A stretch of 64,000 nucleotides of DNA from positions 1-64,000 of the forward strand of contig RPGQ01000003.1 of assembly GCA_004193595.1 (NCBI GenBank), read 5' to 3'. This DNA comes from Desulfobacteraceae bacterium Eth-SRB2. GTDB taxonomy: Bacteria > Desulfobacterota > Desulfobacteria > Desulfobacterales > UBA11574. Under the pieces are notes generated by a model. That model saw only the letters and a list, made by a program, of their open reading frames with translations. It was not told where the DNA came from and searched no databases. A program made the translations under genes and the position numbers. The first letter of the stretch is position 1. Every line of letters starts with the position of its first letter. Positions 52,237-60,374 of this stretch are shown here, piece by piece.

Positions 52237-52713
52237 GATGAACTGGTACTACTTACGGATGGAAGTGTGAATACTCAGTCAAATATTGGATATGGGGCTT
52301 ACCTTGCTGTGTCCGAATGTGAACTTTTATTGGATTCGTTGAGGGCGCGCGTGAAGGTGAGGCGATTTGAGCATACGTCTTCAACGAAACTGGAATTGCA
52401 GACTTTATTATGGGCGCTAAAGGATATACAAGCATTGGGGGCTAAGGTGACTGTGTGTACAGATTCTCAAAATATCATGGGTTTACAGGGAAGACGTGAG
52501 CGGCTTGAGCAAAATAATTATCGTTCAAAGAAAAATAGGCGTCTCAACAATTATGAGCTGTATCGGGAATTTTATAGAATGACCGATCAGTTGAATTGTA
52601 AATTTGTTAAAGTGCGTGGACATCAGGCATCGAATCAAAAAGATGATATAGATAGGCTTTTTACACTTGTGGATAGAGCTTCAAGGAATGCGTTGAGAGG
52701 AGATAATCGGTGA
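52234..52713 (+). CDS. Ribonuclease H-like protein
   Basis: RNase H fold with the acidic residues in place: LLTDGS (Asp), KLELQTLLWALKD (Glu), VCTDSQN (Asp) and a late DRLFTLVDRASR (Asp), plus VKVRGHQ with the flap His. It should cut the RNA strand of RNA-DNA hybrids. The N-terminal segment between strands 1 and 2 (ERLEQNNYRSKKNRRLNN region later) is unusual compared with RnhA. The start ATG belongs to the half-copy family B element; no ribosome binding site is visible. 159 residues. Possibly an accessory gene whose original start was replaced. Confidence 0.82.
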   Translation: MDELVLLTDGSVNTQSNIGYGAYLAVSECELLLDSLRARVKVRRFEHTSSTKLELQTLLWALKDIQALGAKVTVCTDSQNIMGLQGRRERLEQNNYRSKKNRRLNNYELYREFYRMTDQLNCKFVKVRGHQASNQKDDIDRLFTLVDRASRNALRGDNR

Positions 52714-52817
52714 GCTGTCGTTTTCAACAAATCGATGGACTCAATTTCTAATAGCGCGCAGCGCTACTCTCCATGAGTCATCTTCACGTTCGGTAGAATG
52801 AAAGATGATCAATAATT

Positions 52818-53286
52818 ATGAAATACGTGCATGGATATAATCAAAGAGAAAGCATACGGTTGCAGGACCAAGCTTCAACTCTTGTCGAATTATTGCACTC
52901 CGATACATTTTATCCGGCAGGGAGCCAAGTCCTTGAGGCTAGATGCGGTGTAGGTGCACAAACCATAACTTTGGCCCGTAATAGTAATCATGCGCATATC
53001 ACCTCAGTTGATATATCTGAGCGTTCGGTTGCAGAAGCAAAGAATAAAATTGAGGGAGCAGGATCCACGAATGGTTTATGTTGATTCAAGTAAACCTCGG
53101 CTTGTCCAGGGCTTCACAAAGAACACTTTCACGGCAATGATTGAAGGTGTACGTGAATCCTCAATTGAAGCTGGCTTAATTGCCGAAAAGATCTTTGATG
53201 ACGGAATTAAGGGGTTGTACAGAACAACAGCAACAGATGGAGTTTTTTGCTATACGTTTTTCAAAGCAATTGCAATAAAATACTAA
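52818..53286 (+). pseudogene. Class I SAM methyltransferase gene with a large internal deletion
   Basis: The first part encodes MKYVHGYNQRESIRLQDQAS and the SAM loop VLEARCGVGAQTITLAR, with VTSVDISERS; the Gly-rich motif normally has EAGCG. After KIEGAG the frame breaks. In another frame the C-terminus of the same family appears: PRMVYVDSSKPRLVQGFTKN, FTAMIEGVRESSIEAGLIAE and GVFCYTFFKAIAIKY. About 170 central residues are missing with a frame change at about 53062. Clearly a decayed gene. Its TAA stop overlaps the left end of a family F repeat. Confidence 0.85.
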
Positions 53287-53408
53287 GGTCTCGCACAAAA
53301 ATAACTTCACATTTTTACATCTCAGTTTCAGCCCATCTTTGGCTGATACCTTACTCGCAAAATCCTCGACATATCCACGGGTATGCCTGAGGTTTTCGCG
53401 AACCCTTA
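53284..53408 (+). repeat. Family F inverted-repeat element
   Basis: TAAGGTCTCGCACAAAAATA at the left and TTTTCGCGAACCCTTA at the right are imperfectly inverted; ATAACTTCACATTTT is shared with the copy at 57097. The first TAA is the stop codon of the methyltransferase remnant. Confidence 0.6.
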
Positions 53409-53550
53409 TGCATCAAAATCTCACCACATCTCTTTGCAAAAAATCGCTCAACTCAGATCAAAGTCATTCCAAAGTATTTTTCAACTTATCATTTAATACA
53501 CAAAAACTTATTGAGAATTACTAAATTTTAATCTAACCACACAGAATTCA

Positions 53551-53579
53551 TTGACAATTTTCAATCGATCCTTTATTAT
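53551..53579 (+). promoter_or_regulatory. Strong sigma-70-type promoter of the HU-like gene
   Basis: TTGACA (53551-53556), 17-base spacer, TATTAT (53574-53579). A duplicated copy of this promoter (TTGACA, 17 bases, TATTGT) lies at 56340-56368. The two copies diverge mainly in the spacer, which supports the assignment. Confidence 0.8.
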
Positions 53580-53614
53580 GCTGGTTTAATTGATGATTAA
53601 ATCAGGAGGATTAT

Positions 53615-53890
53615 ATGAACAAACTGGAACTTATAGAAACGCTAAAAGAGGATGCGAAACTTACAAAATCCGAAGCAAAAGCAGTAGTAAAACTTTTCTT
53701 TAAGGAGATGTCAAACGCCTTAATAAAAGGTCATAGGGTCGAAATTAGGGGATTATGTTCTTTTTATGTCAAGAAATATAAAGCCTATGCCGGAAGGAAT
53801 CCTAAAACCGGGGAATCGACCCAGGTTAAACCTAAAAAGCTACCGTTTTTTAAGTGTGGGAAGGAACTGAAAGAGCGGGTAGACAGTTAA
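53615..53890 (+). CDS. HU/IHF-family DNA-binding protein
   Basis: Full-length nucleoid protein of 91 residues: dimer helices (KLELIETLKEDAKLTKSEAK, VKLFFKEMSNALIKGHRVEI), then RGLCSFYVKKYKAYAGRNPK with the DNA-minor-groove arm and a proline-containing tip replaced by GRNPKTGE, and a C-terminal KPKKLPFFKCGKELKERV. TCAGGAGG precedes ATG 53615 and a near-consensus promoter lies upstream. The Mth938-like gene follows after 7 bases. Confidence 0.93.
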   Translation: MNKLELIETLKEDAKLTKSEAKAVVKLFFKEMSNALIKGHRVEIRGLCSFYVKKYKAYAGRNPKTGESTQVKPKKLPFFKCGKELKERVDS

Positions 53891-53897
53891 CAACCAT

Positions 53898-54254
53898 ATG
53901 ATTAAACATATCATGATTGAACAATACTCTTTTGGAAGTATCGTCATAAACGGTGTGAGTTACAGAAATGACGTTAAAATTATTCATGGAAAAGTTGTTC
54001 CTGAATGGTGGAGAAAAAGAGGACATTTTGTTGATGTTGATGATATTCAAGATATTTTGAAATTAAAACCTGACATTTTGGTACTTGGTAAAGGTTCGCC
54101 GGGACAGATGAAATCGACTGAAGCTTTGCGTAAATTTTTAAAAAACAATGGTATTGAATTAATCGAAGAAAAAACATCCAAAGCTTTTAAAACGTTCAAT
54201 CGTCTTTTTAATAAGGGTAACAATGTTTCCGCTGGCTTTCATCTGACGTGTTAG
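53898..54254 (+). CDS. Mth938/NDUFAF3-like domain protein
   Basis: 118 residues of the DUF498 family: IMIEQYSFGSIVINGVSYRN, DVKIIHGKVVPEWWRKRGHF, then KPDILVLGKGSPGQMKSTEA and the C-terminal GNNVSAGFHLTC. The human relative NDUFAF3 helps assemble respiratory complex I; bacterial members are uncharacterised. Lies 7 bases after the HU-like gene, so probably co-transcribed. No ribosome binding site other than the end of the HU gene. Confidence 0.88.
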   Translation: MIKHIMIEQYSFGSIVINGVSYRNDVKIIHGKVVPEWWRKRGHFVDVDDIQDILKLKPDILVLGKGSPGQMKSTEALRKFLKNNGIELIEEKTSKAFKTFNRLFNKGNNVSAGFHLTC

Positions 54255-54287
54255 GTAACTCTCAAAATTCAAAGGAGGAATCCAGAA

Positions 54288-54644
54288 ATGAAAAATCTTA
54301 AAAAGACCCTGCAGTCTGTTAACAAGGATCTAAAAGCACTATCAAATAAAGTTGATAGAATGATTGTCTCGGTCGGGAAGCTTGAGAAAGCAAAAACAAA
54401 AGTTGTCAGTGATAAACCGGCAAAAAAAGTTGCTGTTAAAAAACCTGCCGCAAAGAAACCCGTCAAATTAACAGCAGCTGATACAATCCTTGGGATTATT
54501 AAAAAAAGGAAAAAGGGTATCGGCACCGCCGAGTTGATGAAAAAGGCCAGTTTTGATCAAAAGAAAACATATAACATTGTTTATAAACTAAAGAAGCAGG
54601 GCAAAATTAAAAGTGCGGGAAAGGGTGTTTATGTCAAGGCATAA
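54288..54644 (+). CDS. Histone H1-like Lys/Ala-rich protein with C-terminal winged helix
   Basis: AAAGGAGG precedes ATG 54288. The N-terminal coiled-coil-like part (LKKTLQSVNKDLKALSNKVD) leads to a basic linker (KPAKKVAVKKPAAKKPVK) as in bacterial histone H1-like proteins. The C-terminal 55 residues (TAADTILGIIKKRKKGIGTA, FDQKKTYNIVYKLKKQGKIK) form a winged-helix typical of DNA-binding domains. 118 residues. With HU just upstream, it suggests a nucleoid-protein cluster. Confidence 0.8.
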   Translation: MKNLKKTLQSVNKDLKALSNKVDRMIVSVGKLEKAKTKVVSDKPAKKVAVKKPAAKKPVKLTAADTILGIIKKRKKGIGTAELMKKASFDQKKTYNIVYKLKKQGKIKSAGKGVYVKA

Positions 54645-54657
54645 ACCGAGCGCTAAC

Positions 54658-54886
54658 TAGTGTCCATCCACAAATGGTCTTTTTGCCCAAGCTCTGCGTT
54701 ATGTTCAAAAAATTAATTCACCAAAGTTCGGTGGCGAATAAATCCTTGGAATATTAAACATATTCCTGCCCGTCCCGTAGGTCCCCGTGGAATTACCGGG
54801 ACAGGCTGGCAGATCGTACCGGGGTGGTTATTTTTTTCACATGCCTTGATCTTGAACAAAAATCATCAGTTATGGATGGACATTAA
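54658..54886 (+). repeat. Family A element with an internal insertion
   Basis: TAGTGTCCATCCACAAATGG at the left and TATGGATGGACATTAA at the right. Relative to the 147-bp copies it carries about 80 extra bases: AATTCACCAAAGTTCGGTGG with a CACCAAAG.TTCGGTG hairpin, and GTCCCGTAGGTCCCCGTGGA with AATTACCGGGACAGGC. Confidence 0.85.
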
Positions 54887-54907
54887 CTAAAAGGAATAAA
54901 AAGATTT

Positions 54908-55051
54908 ATGTCAAAAAAGTATCCAGAATGTCCATTGTATAATCACGATAACTGTAAAGAGCTTTATAATCCAAAACTCTGTGCGATTGTCAGGAAAGAT
55001 AAAAAGTGCCTTAAGAAACAACAAAAGTTAAAAAACAAAAAGAAAATTTGA
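54908..55051 (+). CDS. Small Cys-rich protein, 47 aa
   Basis: Reads MSKKYPECPLYNHDNCKELY, then NPKLCAIVRKDKKCLKK and a basic tail ending in KKI. Four cysteines (C8, C16, C25, C34) in the form CPLYNHxxC, LC, KKC suggest a zinc knuckle. AAGGAA about 13 bases upstream may be the ribosome binding site; it lies right after the family A right end. Below common length cut-offs. No function assigned. Confidence 0.55.
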   Translation: MSKKYPECPLYNHDNCKELYNPKLCAIVRKDKKCLKKQQKLKNKKKI

Positions 55052-55105
55052 ACTGATTTATTGGAATGAGAATTCTTTTGTAATTTCAAAAAATAGGCGA
55101 TATTT

Positions 55106-55267
55106 ATGGCTACCAAACAACAAAAATATGAAGCCCTCAAAACGGCTATTGAAATAGCAAAAGAATATGCGAGAAGCGCGGCCGAAGGTTATCCAACCGG
55201 TGTTATGAAAGACTCATACAAAGCAATTATCGCAATTATTGATGAAATCGAAAATAGTGATGATTGA
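55106..55267 (+). CDS. Small helical protein, 53 aa
   Basis: Reads MATKQQKYEALKTAIEIAKE, YARSAAEGYPTGVMKDSYKA, then IIAIIDEIENSDD. AGGCG lies 7 bases upstream. A regular amphipathic helix pattern supports a real small protein. It follows the Cys-rich gene by 54 bases. Nothing is recognised beyond that. Confidence 0.55.
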   Translation: MATKQQKYEALKTAIEIAKEYARSAAEGYPTGVMKDSYKAIIAIIDEIENSDD

Positions 55268-55412
55268 TTTTCCTTGTTGCTCATGTTTTCAGAAACCGCC
55301 TTCCGTCGCACCGGGTCATTTACCGGCGGATCCAATACGGTGCCAACGGCGATTTCAAAATATCAGGCAAAACGCAAGAATTGGATCAGACGTCGAAAAA
55401 CGATTTGACGTA

Positions 55413-56003
55413 TCAACATCCATCAAGCCTTGGCGAGCCGGTCATTGAGTAAAACCAATCCCAGAGCTCTTCCATTTCTTCCTTGTGGTCTTTCAATATT
55501 TTTTCCATATACCGGGCATTTTCAACGGCTATCCCTCCTTGCTCTGCTAGCGCAGTAATGAACTCAATTTCCTTATAAGTAAATTCCCTTGATTTGGAAT
55601 CATAAATACGGAGTGCACCGATAACATTATCCTTAAAAACAATGGGAACGGCCAGAATCGATTGAATTCCCTCTTTTTTGCACGCTTCCGGATATTGTAG
55701 CTGCCTATCATTCTCAACATTTGGTACAACCACAGGTCTTTTGCTCATGACGGAGTCAGGAATGCTTTTATCAGCAAGAATCGGGCCTTTGTTAATAAAT
55801 TCCTGGCTCAAATTACGCTGGGTTATAAGCTCTAAACGGTTTTCTTTTTTATTCCATAAACTGATGGCGCCTGCTTTCATATCTAAGGAATCAATCCCGT
55901 GTTTTACGATCAAATCCAGAACGTCTTTTAGATTTCTCGTTGAACTGATTGCCTTACTAACACTTACAAAAGCAGAAAAAAAATCTTTTTCCCCTAACGG
56001 CAT
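55413..56003 (-). CDS. GAF-domain protein
   Basis: Small-molecule or redox-sensing GAF domain: SVSKAISSTRNLKDVLDLIV, then GIDSLDMKAGAISLWNKKEN, SIPDSVMSKRPVVVPNVEND and ILAVPIVFKDNVIGALRIYD, ending with TALAEQGGIAVENARYMEKI. I chose ATG 56003, which has GAGGGGG 9 bases upstream; two upstream Met codons (56009 and 56027) are possible. No output domain is attached, so it must act through a partner. 196 residues. Confidence 0.85.
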   Translation of the reverse strand: MPLGEKDFFSAFVSVSKAISSTRNLKDVLDLIVKHGIDSLDMKAGAISLWNKKENRLELITQRNLSQEFINKGPILADKSIPDSVMSKRPVVVPNVENDRQLQYPEACKKEGIQSILAVPIVFKDNVIGALRIYDSKSREFTYKEIEFITALAEQGGIAVENARYMEKILKDHKEEMEELWDWFYSMTGSPRLDGC

Positions 56004-56114
56004 AAACATCACCCCCTCTTTCATCAATAAATTTACCTTATAAAATAATATTTATTCATATGTAGCTTGGAAAGTCAAAGGTTTTTTCTTGTTAACTCCT
56101 TATACTTAACAAGG

Positions 56115-56136
56115 TAACATCTCAATAAATTATGGA
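56115..56136 (+). repeat. Family C end fragment
   Basis: TAACATCTCAATAAATTATG and GA match the end of the 70-bp elements; the rest is missing. Confidence 0.55.
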
Positions 56137-56313
56137 GACTACTGGTGATAAAATGTAACATGTCCGGCGGTTTGAGCAGGTTCGTGAGCCTTAAGAAAAA
56201 CAGCGAATAAGATCATTCATCTTTTAAACATATGATTGGGTGAGCATGTCCTGAACAAAGTTGGAGGATTGGTATTCGACAAGATAGGCCCTTATCAGCC
56301 AAATACTATTGAA

Positions 56314-56438
56314 GATTTAAGCTAACCGTACAGAATTCATTGACAAATTTCAACCCATTCTTTATTGTATTGATTTAATTGATGATTAATTTATGAAGTT
56401 GCCATGAACAAACTGGAACTTATAGAGACGCTAAGAAA
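56314..56438 (+). pseudogene. Duplicated promoter and first codons of the HU-like gene
   Basis: This segment repeats 53525-53650: CAGAATTCATTGACAA, the 17-base spacer, TATTGT, ATTTAATTGATGATTAA, and the start MNKLELIETL. After about 12 codons it diverges and the frame ends at 56517 (38 codons). The ribosome binding site GGAGG of the original is lost. It is a broken duplicate; the promoter could still drive the holin-like gene at 56520. Confidence 0.8.
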
Positions 56439-56519
56439 TGAAAAGTTGGAGCAAAAAATGCAACTTATGGATATTTTAAGTATATTTAAATTTTTGCATT
56501 GCATCTATGGAGAAAAATA

Positions 56520-56915
56520 ATGAGAGGAATTTTTCTGCGGTGGTTAATTTTAACGGTTGCAATCATTGTAACCTCTTATTTGCTGGATGGAATATGCGTC
56601 ACTAGTTTTTTATCCCCATTTTTCGCTGCAGCTATTTTAGGAATACTGAATGCTTTTTTTCGGCCCATATTATTTATTTTAACGCTTCCCATAAATGTAT
56701 TAAGTCTCGGGCTTTTTACCTTTGTGATAAACGCAATCATGCTTATGATGGCCTCCGGGGCGATATCCGGTTTTGAAGTCTTCGGATTTTGGTCGGCAGT
56801 TTTTGGATCACTTTTGATCAGCCTGGTCAGTTGGATCCTGACCTCTTTTATTAATGAGCGAGGAACTGTACATTATATTGATTTGAAAAAAGTAGGCCAT
56901 AATCGGTGGGAATAA
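56520..56915 (+). CDS. Phage holin family 4 / YvlD-type membrane protein
   Basis: Four membrane helices in 131 residues: FLRWLILTVAIIVTSYLLDG, then FFAAAILGILNAFFRPILFI, FTFVINAIMLMMASGAISGF and FGSLLISLVSWILTSFINER. The GILNAFFRPILFILTLPINVL block is the DUF360/YvlD signature. GGAG lies 8 bases before ATG 56520, chosen over 56499. Despite the family name these are mostly chromosomal envelope-stress proteins, not lysis genes. Might be read from the duplicated HU promoter. Confidence 0.85.
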   Translation: MRGIFLRWLILTVAIIVTSYLLDGICVTSFLSPFFAAAILGILNAFFRPILFILTLPINVLSLGLFTFVINAIMLMMASGAISGFEVFGFWSAVFGSLLISLVSWILTSFINERGTVHYIDLKKVGHNRWE

Positions 56916-57096
56916 TCCGTAATCCGGAACTTTGCTGCAGAGAGTGCATGTGCAAATTATGATCTGCACGAAAGTGGGTTTAAATCAAGATTGTTGTTTG
57001 CTAAGATTGCCATGGCTATTTGGTTTCAGGTGTCAGGAGGCATGCAGCCCTGAGGGAACGATTCATCATTTACGCCATACACGCCGTTTCCTCAGC

Positions 57097-57260
57097 TAAG
57101 GGCTCACTCAAAAATAACTTCACATTTTGGATGCCGATGCATCCCGACTGGCTGCGTTACGAAAACTCGAAATATACTTGATATTCCTTAAGTTTTCGTG
57201 CCTTGCCGGCCGGGCGCCTCAACTCCCAAAATTGTAAATTTATTTTTTCGTGAACCCTAA
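57097..57260 (+). repeat. Family F element nested inside the family E copy
   Basis: TAAGGGCTCACTCAAAAATA at the left and TTTTTTCGTGAACCCTAA at the right, 164 bp. The equivalent uninterrupted site at 31578-31967 reads CCTCGGCGAACTGCC; here the flanks are CTCAGCTAA and CTAACTGCC, which suggests a 3-4 base target duplication (TAA or CTAA). Confidence 0.8.
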
Positions 57261-57330
57261 CTGCCAGCGGCGTTCTCGCTCTGGGACTTTCCGCTCCAAT
57301 GTTTTCTCCAATCCATTCAACAAATGTGTA
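57258..57330 (-). pseudogene. Fragment of the four-helix-bundle gene
   Basis: The minus strand encodes LNGLEKTLERKVPERERRWQ, the same residues as in the 31680 copy with one change (K-V for K-I). The upstream half is missing and the downstream end is cut by the family F element. Confidence 0.7.
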
Positions 57331-57589
57331 ACCGACACAACTTTTTATAGACCTCAAGATCCTACACATCCATATAATTGCTATTGGTCACCTCGTTTCC
57401 CCCTTAACCCTGACACCTGACACCTGACACCTGACACCTGACACCTAAAAAAAGGGCTTCGGAGCCACGGTTTGTCAATAGACAAGGACCAGCGTTTACC
57501 AACGGCCTTGATTTACACCCCACGAAAGTCCGGTTAGCATAACGACTGAGTCATCAGAAAAAAAATACAAAATACCGGATATGCCCAGA

Positions 57590-58066
57590 CTATTTTTCCG
57601 CACAGTTTGCCGGACATTGGGTATAGATGCATCGTTTACATTCATATCTTCTCAAAGTTGAGCACAAAACGATTACAGAAAGAAAGTAGATAACCAGCAA
57701 ACCCGGTTGTAACAACAAATAATAAAGCGGAAGCAATACGAGAACGAGAGGTATAAACAGGGCCACGGTTTTTTCAAGCAGACTTAAAGGACCGGATTTT
57801 TCCTTAAAAAATTTAGGAACTCCCCAAAAAAACATGCACTTCGTGTTTTTGGCGCTTTGAATATAATGGGGGCAATGGGTACAGTAAAATTTATAAATAA
57901 CCATGACAAGTAAAATACAGGTTATTATATAAAAAATTAACCATAGAATTGAATCCTTGGCAATGGCTATACATGCCGTAATAAACGGTACGGAAACAAC
58001 CAGGTTCCAGTAAAGAAAATCAAGAAATTTATGCTGTGTCTTTAATTGTGTTTCCTGTTCATTCAT
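57590..58066 (-). CDS. Conserved membrane protein with Cys pairs, 158 aa
   Basis: Four hydrophobic segments (LVVSVPFITACIAIAKDSIL, FYIITCILLVMVIYKF, LFIPLVLVLLPLYYLLL and LLVIYFLSVIVLCSTL) and two cytosolic Cys clusters: YCTHCPHYIQ, CMFFWG, and YECKRCIYTQCPANC at the C-terminus. The Cys arrangement may bind a metal or form disulphides. No family name recognised, though similar proteins occur in anaerobes. Codon use and a likely ribosome binding site (AGGAGAAATAAGG) support it. Confidence 0.75.
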   Translation of the reverse strand: MNEQETQLKTQHKFLDFLYWNLVVSVPFITACIAIAKDSILWLIFYIITCILLVMVIYKFYCTHCPHYIQSAKNTKCMFFWGVPKFFKEKSGPLSLLEKTVALFIPLVLVLLPLYYLLLQPGLLVIYFLSVIVLCSTLRRYECKRCIYTQCPANCAEK

Positions 58067-58160
58067 ATCCTTATTTCTCCTTTATTTTAAATCCCCGTTA
58101 TGCCCTCGGATCTGGGCCATCCTCGACTTTCGCTCAATGGAGGTTCCCAGGGTATGACAG

Positions 58161-59615
58161 CTACACGGAAAAGCCGCCCAGCTTGGTTTCAAGGTATTCG
58201 GCAATACCTTCACGGCCTCCTTCGCGTCCCAGACCGCTTTCCTTCATACCTCCGAAAGGAGCCGAGGCTGCTGTGGGATTAATATCGTTAATGCCGATAA
58301 TACCGAAATTCAGACCTTCAAACATGCGCATGGCCCGTGAAAGATTACGAGTATAAACATAGGCGGCCAGACCGTAATGAGTATCATTGGCCATTTCCAA
58401 AACTTCTTTCTGGGTATCAAACGCAATAATCGGAGCCACCGGCCCGAAGGTTTCTTGGCGATATATCAACATCTCCGGCGTTACATCATTCAGAACCGTG
58501 GGAGCATAGAAATAGCCCTTGTTAAGATTGTTATCCATCAACCTATGGCCGCCACAGACCAGCGTTGCACCTTTGTCCAGAGCATCGGTAACTTGTCTTT
58601 CCACCTTTTCCAGGGCGGCAGAATTCACCAGTGGTCCAATGCTTACGCCGTTTTCAAAACCGCTGCCAGCACGCATTCCGGATACCCGGTTTTTAAATTC
58701 CTTTATAAAGGGACCCACGATACTGCGATGAACGAAGATTTTGTTGGGACTAATACAAGCCTGTCCGGTGTTCAAAAATTTAACCAGAACAGCGCCTTTG
58801 GCGGCATACACGGGGTCAGCATCATCAAAAACAATAAACGGAGCATGGCCGCCAAGTTCCAAAGAGACATGTTTTACTTGTTCTGCGGCTTTTTTAGCCA
58901 GGATCTTGCCGACTTCTGTGGATCCTGTAAAGGTAATCTTGCGAACCAAAGGGTTGGTGATAAAGCTTTCACCAATAGGGGCAGGATCCCAAGCGGTGAC
59001 AAGGTTGACAACACCTGCAGGAATTCCCGCCTTTTCAAAAATTTTGAAAATTTCAACCGCGCAAAGAGGAGTGGCTTCTGCCGGTTTCAACACAACCGTA
59101 CAGCCTGCAGCCAGAGCCGGTGCCAGTTTCCGGATTATCATGGACATGGGATAGTTCCATGGCGTAATGGCCGCCACAACTCCCACCGGCTGGCGCATCA
59201 CTATAAAGCGCTGGTCGGAACGGGGCGCCGGAATAGTCTCGCCATAGACCCGCTTAGCCTCTTCGGCATACCAGAGCAGGAAATCCGCACCGTATTGAAT
59301 TTCTCCCCGAGAGGCTTTCAGCGGTTTGCCCTGTTCCTCAGTCATCACCCGTGCCAAGTGCTCCCTGTGTTCCATCATCAACTCATAGGCCTTATAAAGG
59401 TAGTCTGAACGCTGATAGGCGGTCAGGCACGACCAGCGGCCGAAGGCATGTCGGGCAGAATCGATCGCCTTTTGTGCATCGTTACCATCGCCATTTGCAG
59501 CCTCCCCTATCTTATCGCCGTTTGACGGGTTTAAAACGTCAAAGGTTGAACCGTCATTTGCATTGACCCATTCACCGTTTATATACATTTTTGATATATA
59601 ATGATGTGCTTTCAT
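58161..59615 (-). CDS. NAD(P)-dependent aldehyde dehydrogenase, succinate-semialdehyde type
   Basis: Oxidises an aldehyde such as succinate semialdehyde to the acid. The NAD-binding part has TPWNYPMSMIIRKLAPALAA and FTGSTEVGKILAKKAAEQVK. The catalytic Glu lies in LELGGHAPFIVFDDAD and the catalytic Cys in FLNTGQACISPNKIFVH. C-terminal blocks QETFGPVAPIIAFD and PFGGMKESGLGREGG are intact. ATG 59615 is preferred; the TTG extension adds five residues. 484 residues. It stands alone, so the substrate is uncertain (GabD or lactaldehyde-type). Confidence 0.9.
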   Translation of the reverse strand: MKAHHYISKMYINGEWVNANDGSTFDVLNPSNGDKIGEAANGDGNDAQKAIDSARHAFGRWSCLTAYQRSDYLYKAYELMMEHREHLARVMTEEQGKPLKASRGEIQYGADFLLWYAEEAKRVYGETIPAPRSDQRFIVMRQPVGVVAAITPWNYPMSMIIRKLAPALAAGCTVVLKPAEATPLCAVEIFKIFEKAGIPAGVVNLVTAWDPAPIGESFITNPLVRKITFTGSTEVGKILAKKAAEQVKHVSLELGGHAPFIVFDDADPVYAAKGAVLVKFLNTGQACISPNKIFVHRSIVGPFIKEFKNRVSGMRAGSGFENGVSIGPLVNSAALEKVERQVTDALDKGATLVCGGHRLMDNNLNKGYFYAPTVLNDVTPEMLIYRQETFGPVAPIIAFDTQKEVLEMANDTHYGLAAYVYTRNLSRAMRMFEGLNFGIIGINDINPTAASAPFGGMKESGLGREGGREGIAEYLETKLGGFSV

Positions 59616-60146
59616 ATACTTATTGTACAATTAAAGGGTTATGTTTAATAAATCGTAACAAATCATAATAAATCGTCAAGGGTAAATATATAATATAAGC
59701 ACCTCAAAATAATTAAACCCATTGTGACAGCATAGCAAAATCGTATAATAACAAATTATCCAACTTGCAAATTAAAAGTTGACTAATGTATCATAAACAT
59801 GTTTTTAAATGATAATAGATCCGCTAATACAATACTAAAGTTTTGGAAAAGGTCCTTTGAGTTGATTACAGACTCATACAATATGTTCGAGATATCATAG
59901 CCAGAAGAACAATGCAGATGGTTTGCAAATAAACTTCTCTTATGGTTTACAAAGGATGTAAAGTCTGGTCTTTTGAATTCTTAGATTGATATCTCAGCCG
60001 AGTATAAAACAGTTAACGTCAGAAATTAGGTTACTCCTCCAAAGAAAAAGCGCATTACGATTCCCGAATATCACCAAACTATTACAAAGACGGAACAAGT
60101 TCTCGGAGTCTTTCTAAAAAAATGCTTATTGAGCATCATTAAAATA
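59616..60146. other. AT-rich intergenic region
   Basis: About 530 bp with no gene, no recognised repeat family and no clear promoter. Two direct copies of AATCATAATAAATCGT-like sequence near 59650-59680 are short. Confidence 0.4.
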
Positions 60147-60299
60147 TGATGAACTCGTAAAAAGTCCGATTTAGACGGTTTCGTAAAAAGTTCAAATTCA
60201 AGGCGTGCTAATTTTGTAATCATGAGGCGTACTTTTCGTACGTTGAATGATTGCGAAATGCAGCACAACGCAGAAGTTGGACTTTTTACGAGACTGTCA
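60147..60299 (-). repeat. Family B element, inverted copy with an internal deletion
   Basis: TGATGAACTCGTAAAAAGTC at the left and CTTTTTACGAGACTGTCA at the right; the ATCCCGCCTATG block is missing compared with 4856-5033. The longer frame over the next gene runs into this element. Confidence 0.85.
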
Positions 60300-60374
60300 A
60301 ATATATTAGGCTACATAATATATGTTCGTCGATACCGGCAAAGAATAACCAATAATAGAAAAGGGGGTATTAAA

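Larger units (their letters stand above)
56976..57521. repeat. Family E element with four-helix-bundle remnant and a nested family F element
   Basis: Left end GGGTTTAAATCAAGATTGTT, right end ACGGCCTTGATTTACACCC. Inside: GCCATGGCTATTTGGTTTCAGG shared in part with the copy at 31578 (ATGGCTATTTGG), four inverted CCTGACACCTGACACCTGACA units at 57408-57447, the coding remnant and a second repeat at 57097-57260. Confidence 0.88.

Noticed and set aside
56520-56915. Prophage, because of a 'phage holin family' protein
   Set aside because: The YvlD-type family is chromosomal, and no other phage gene is nearby.
58377-59408. 343-codon plus-strand frame opposite the aldehyde dehydrogenase
   Set aside because: It is a mirror of a strongly conserved dehydrogenase gene, and shows no family match and no ribosome binding site.
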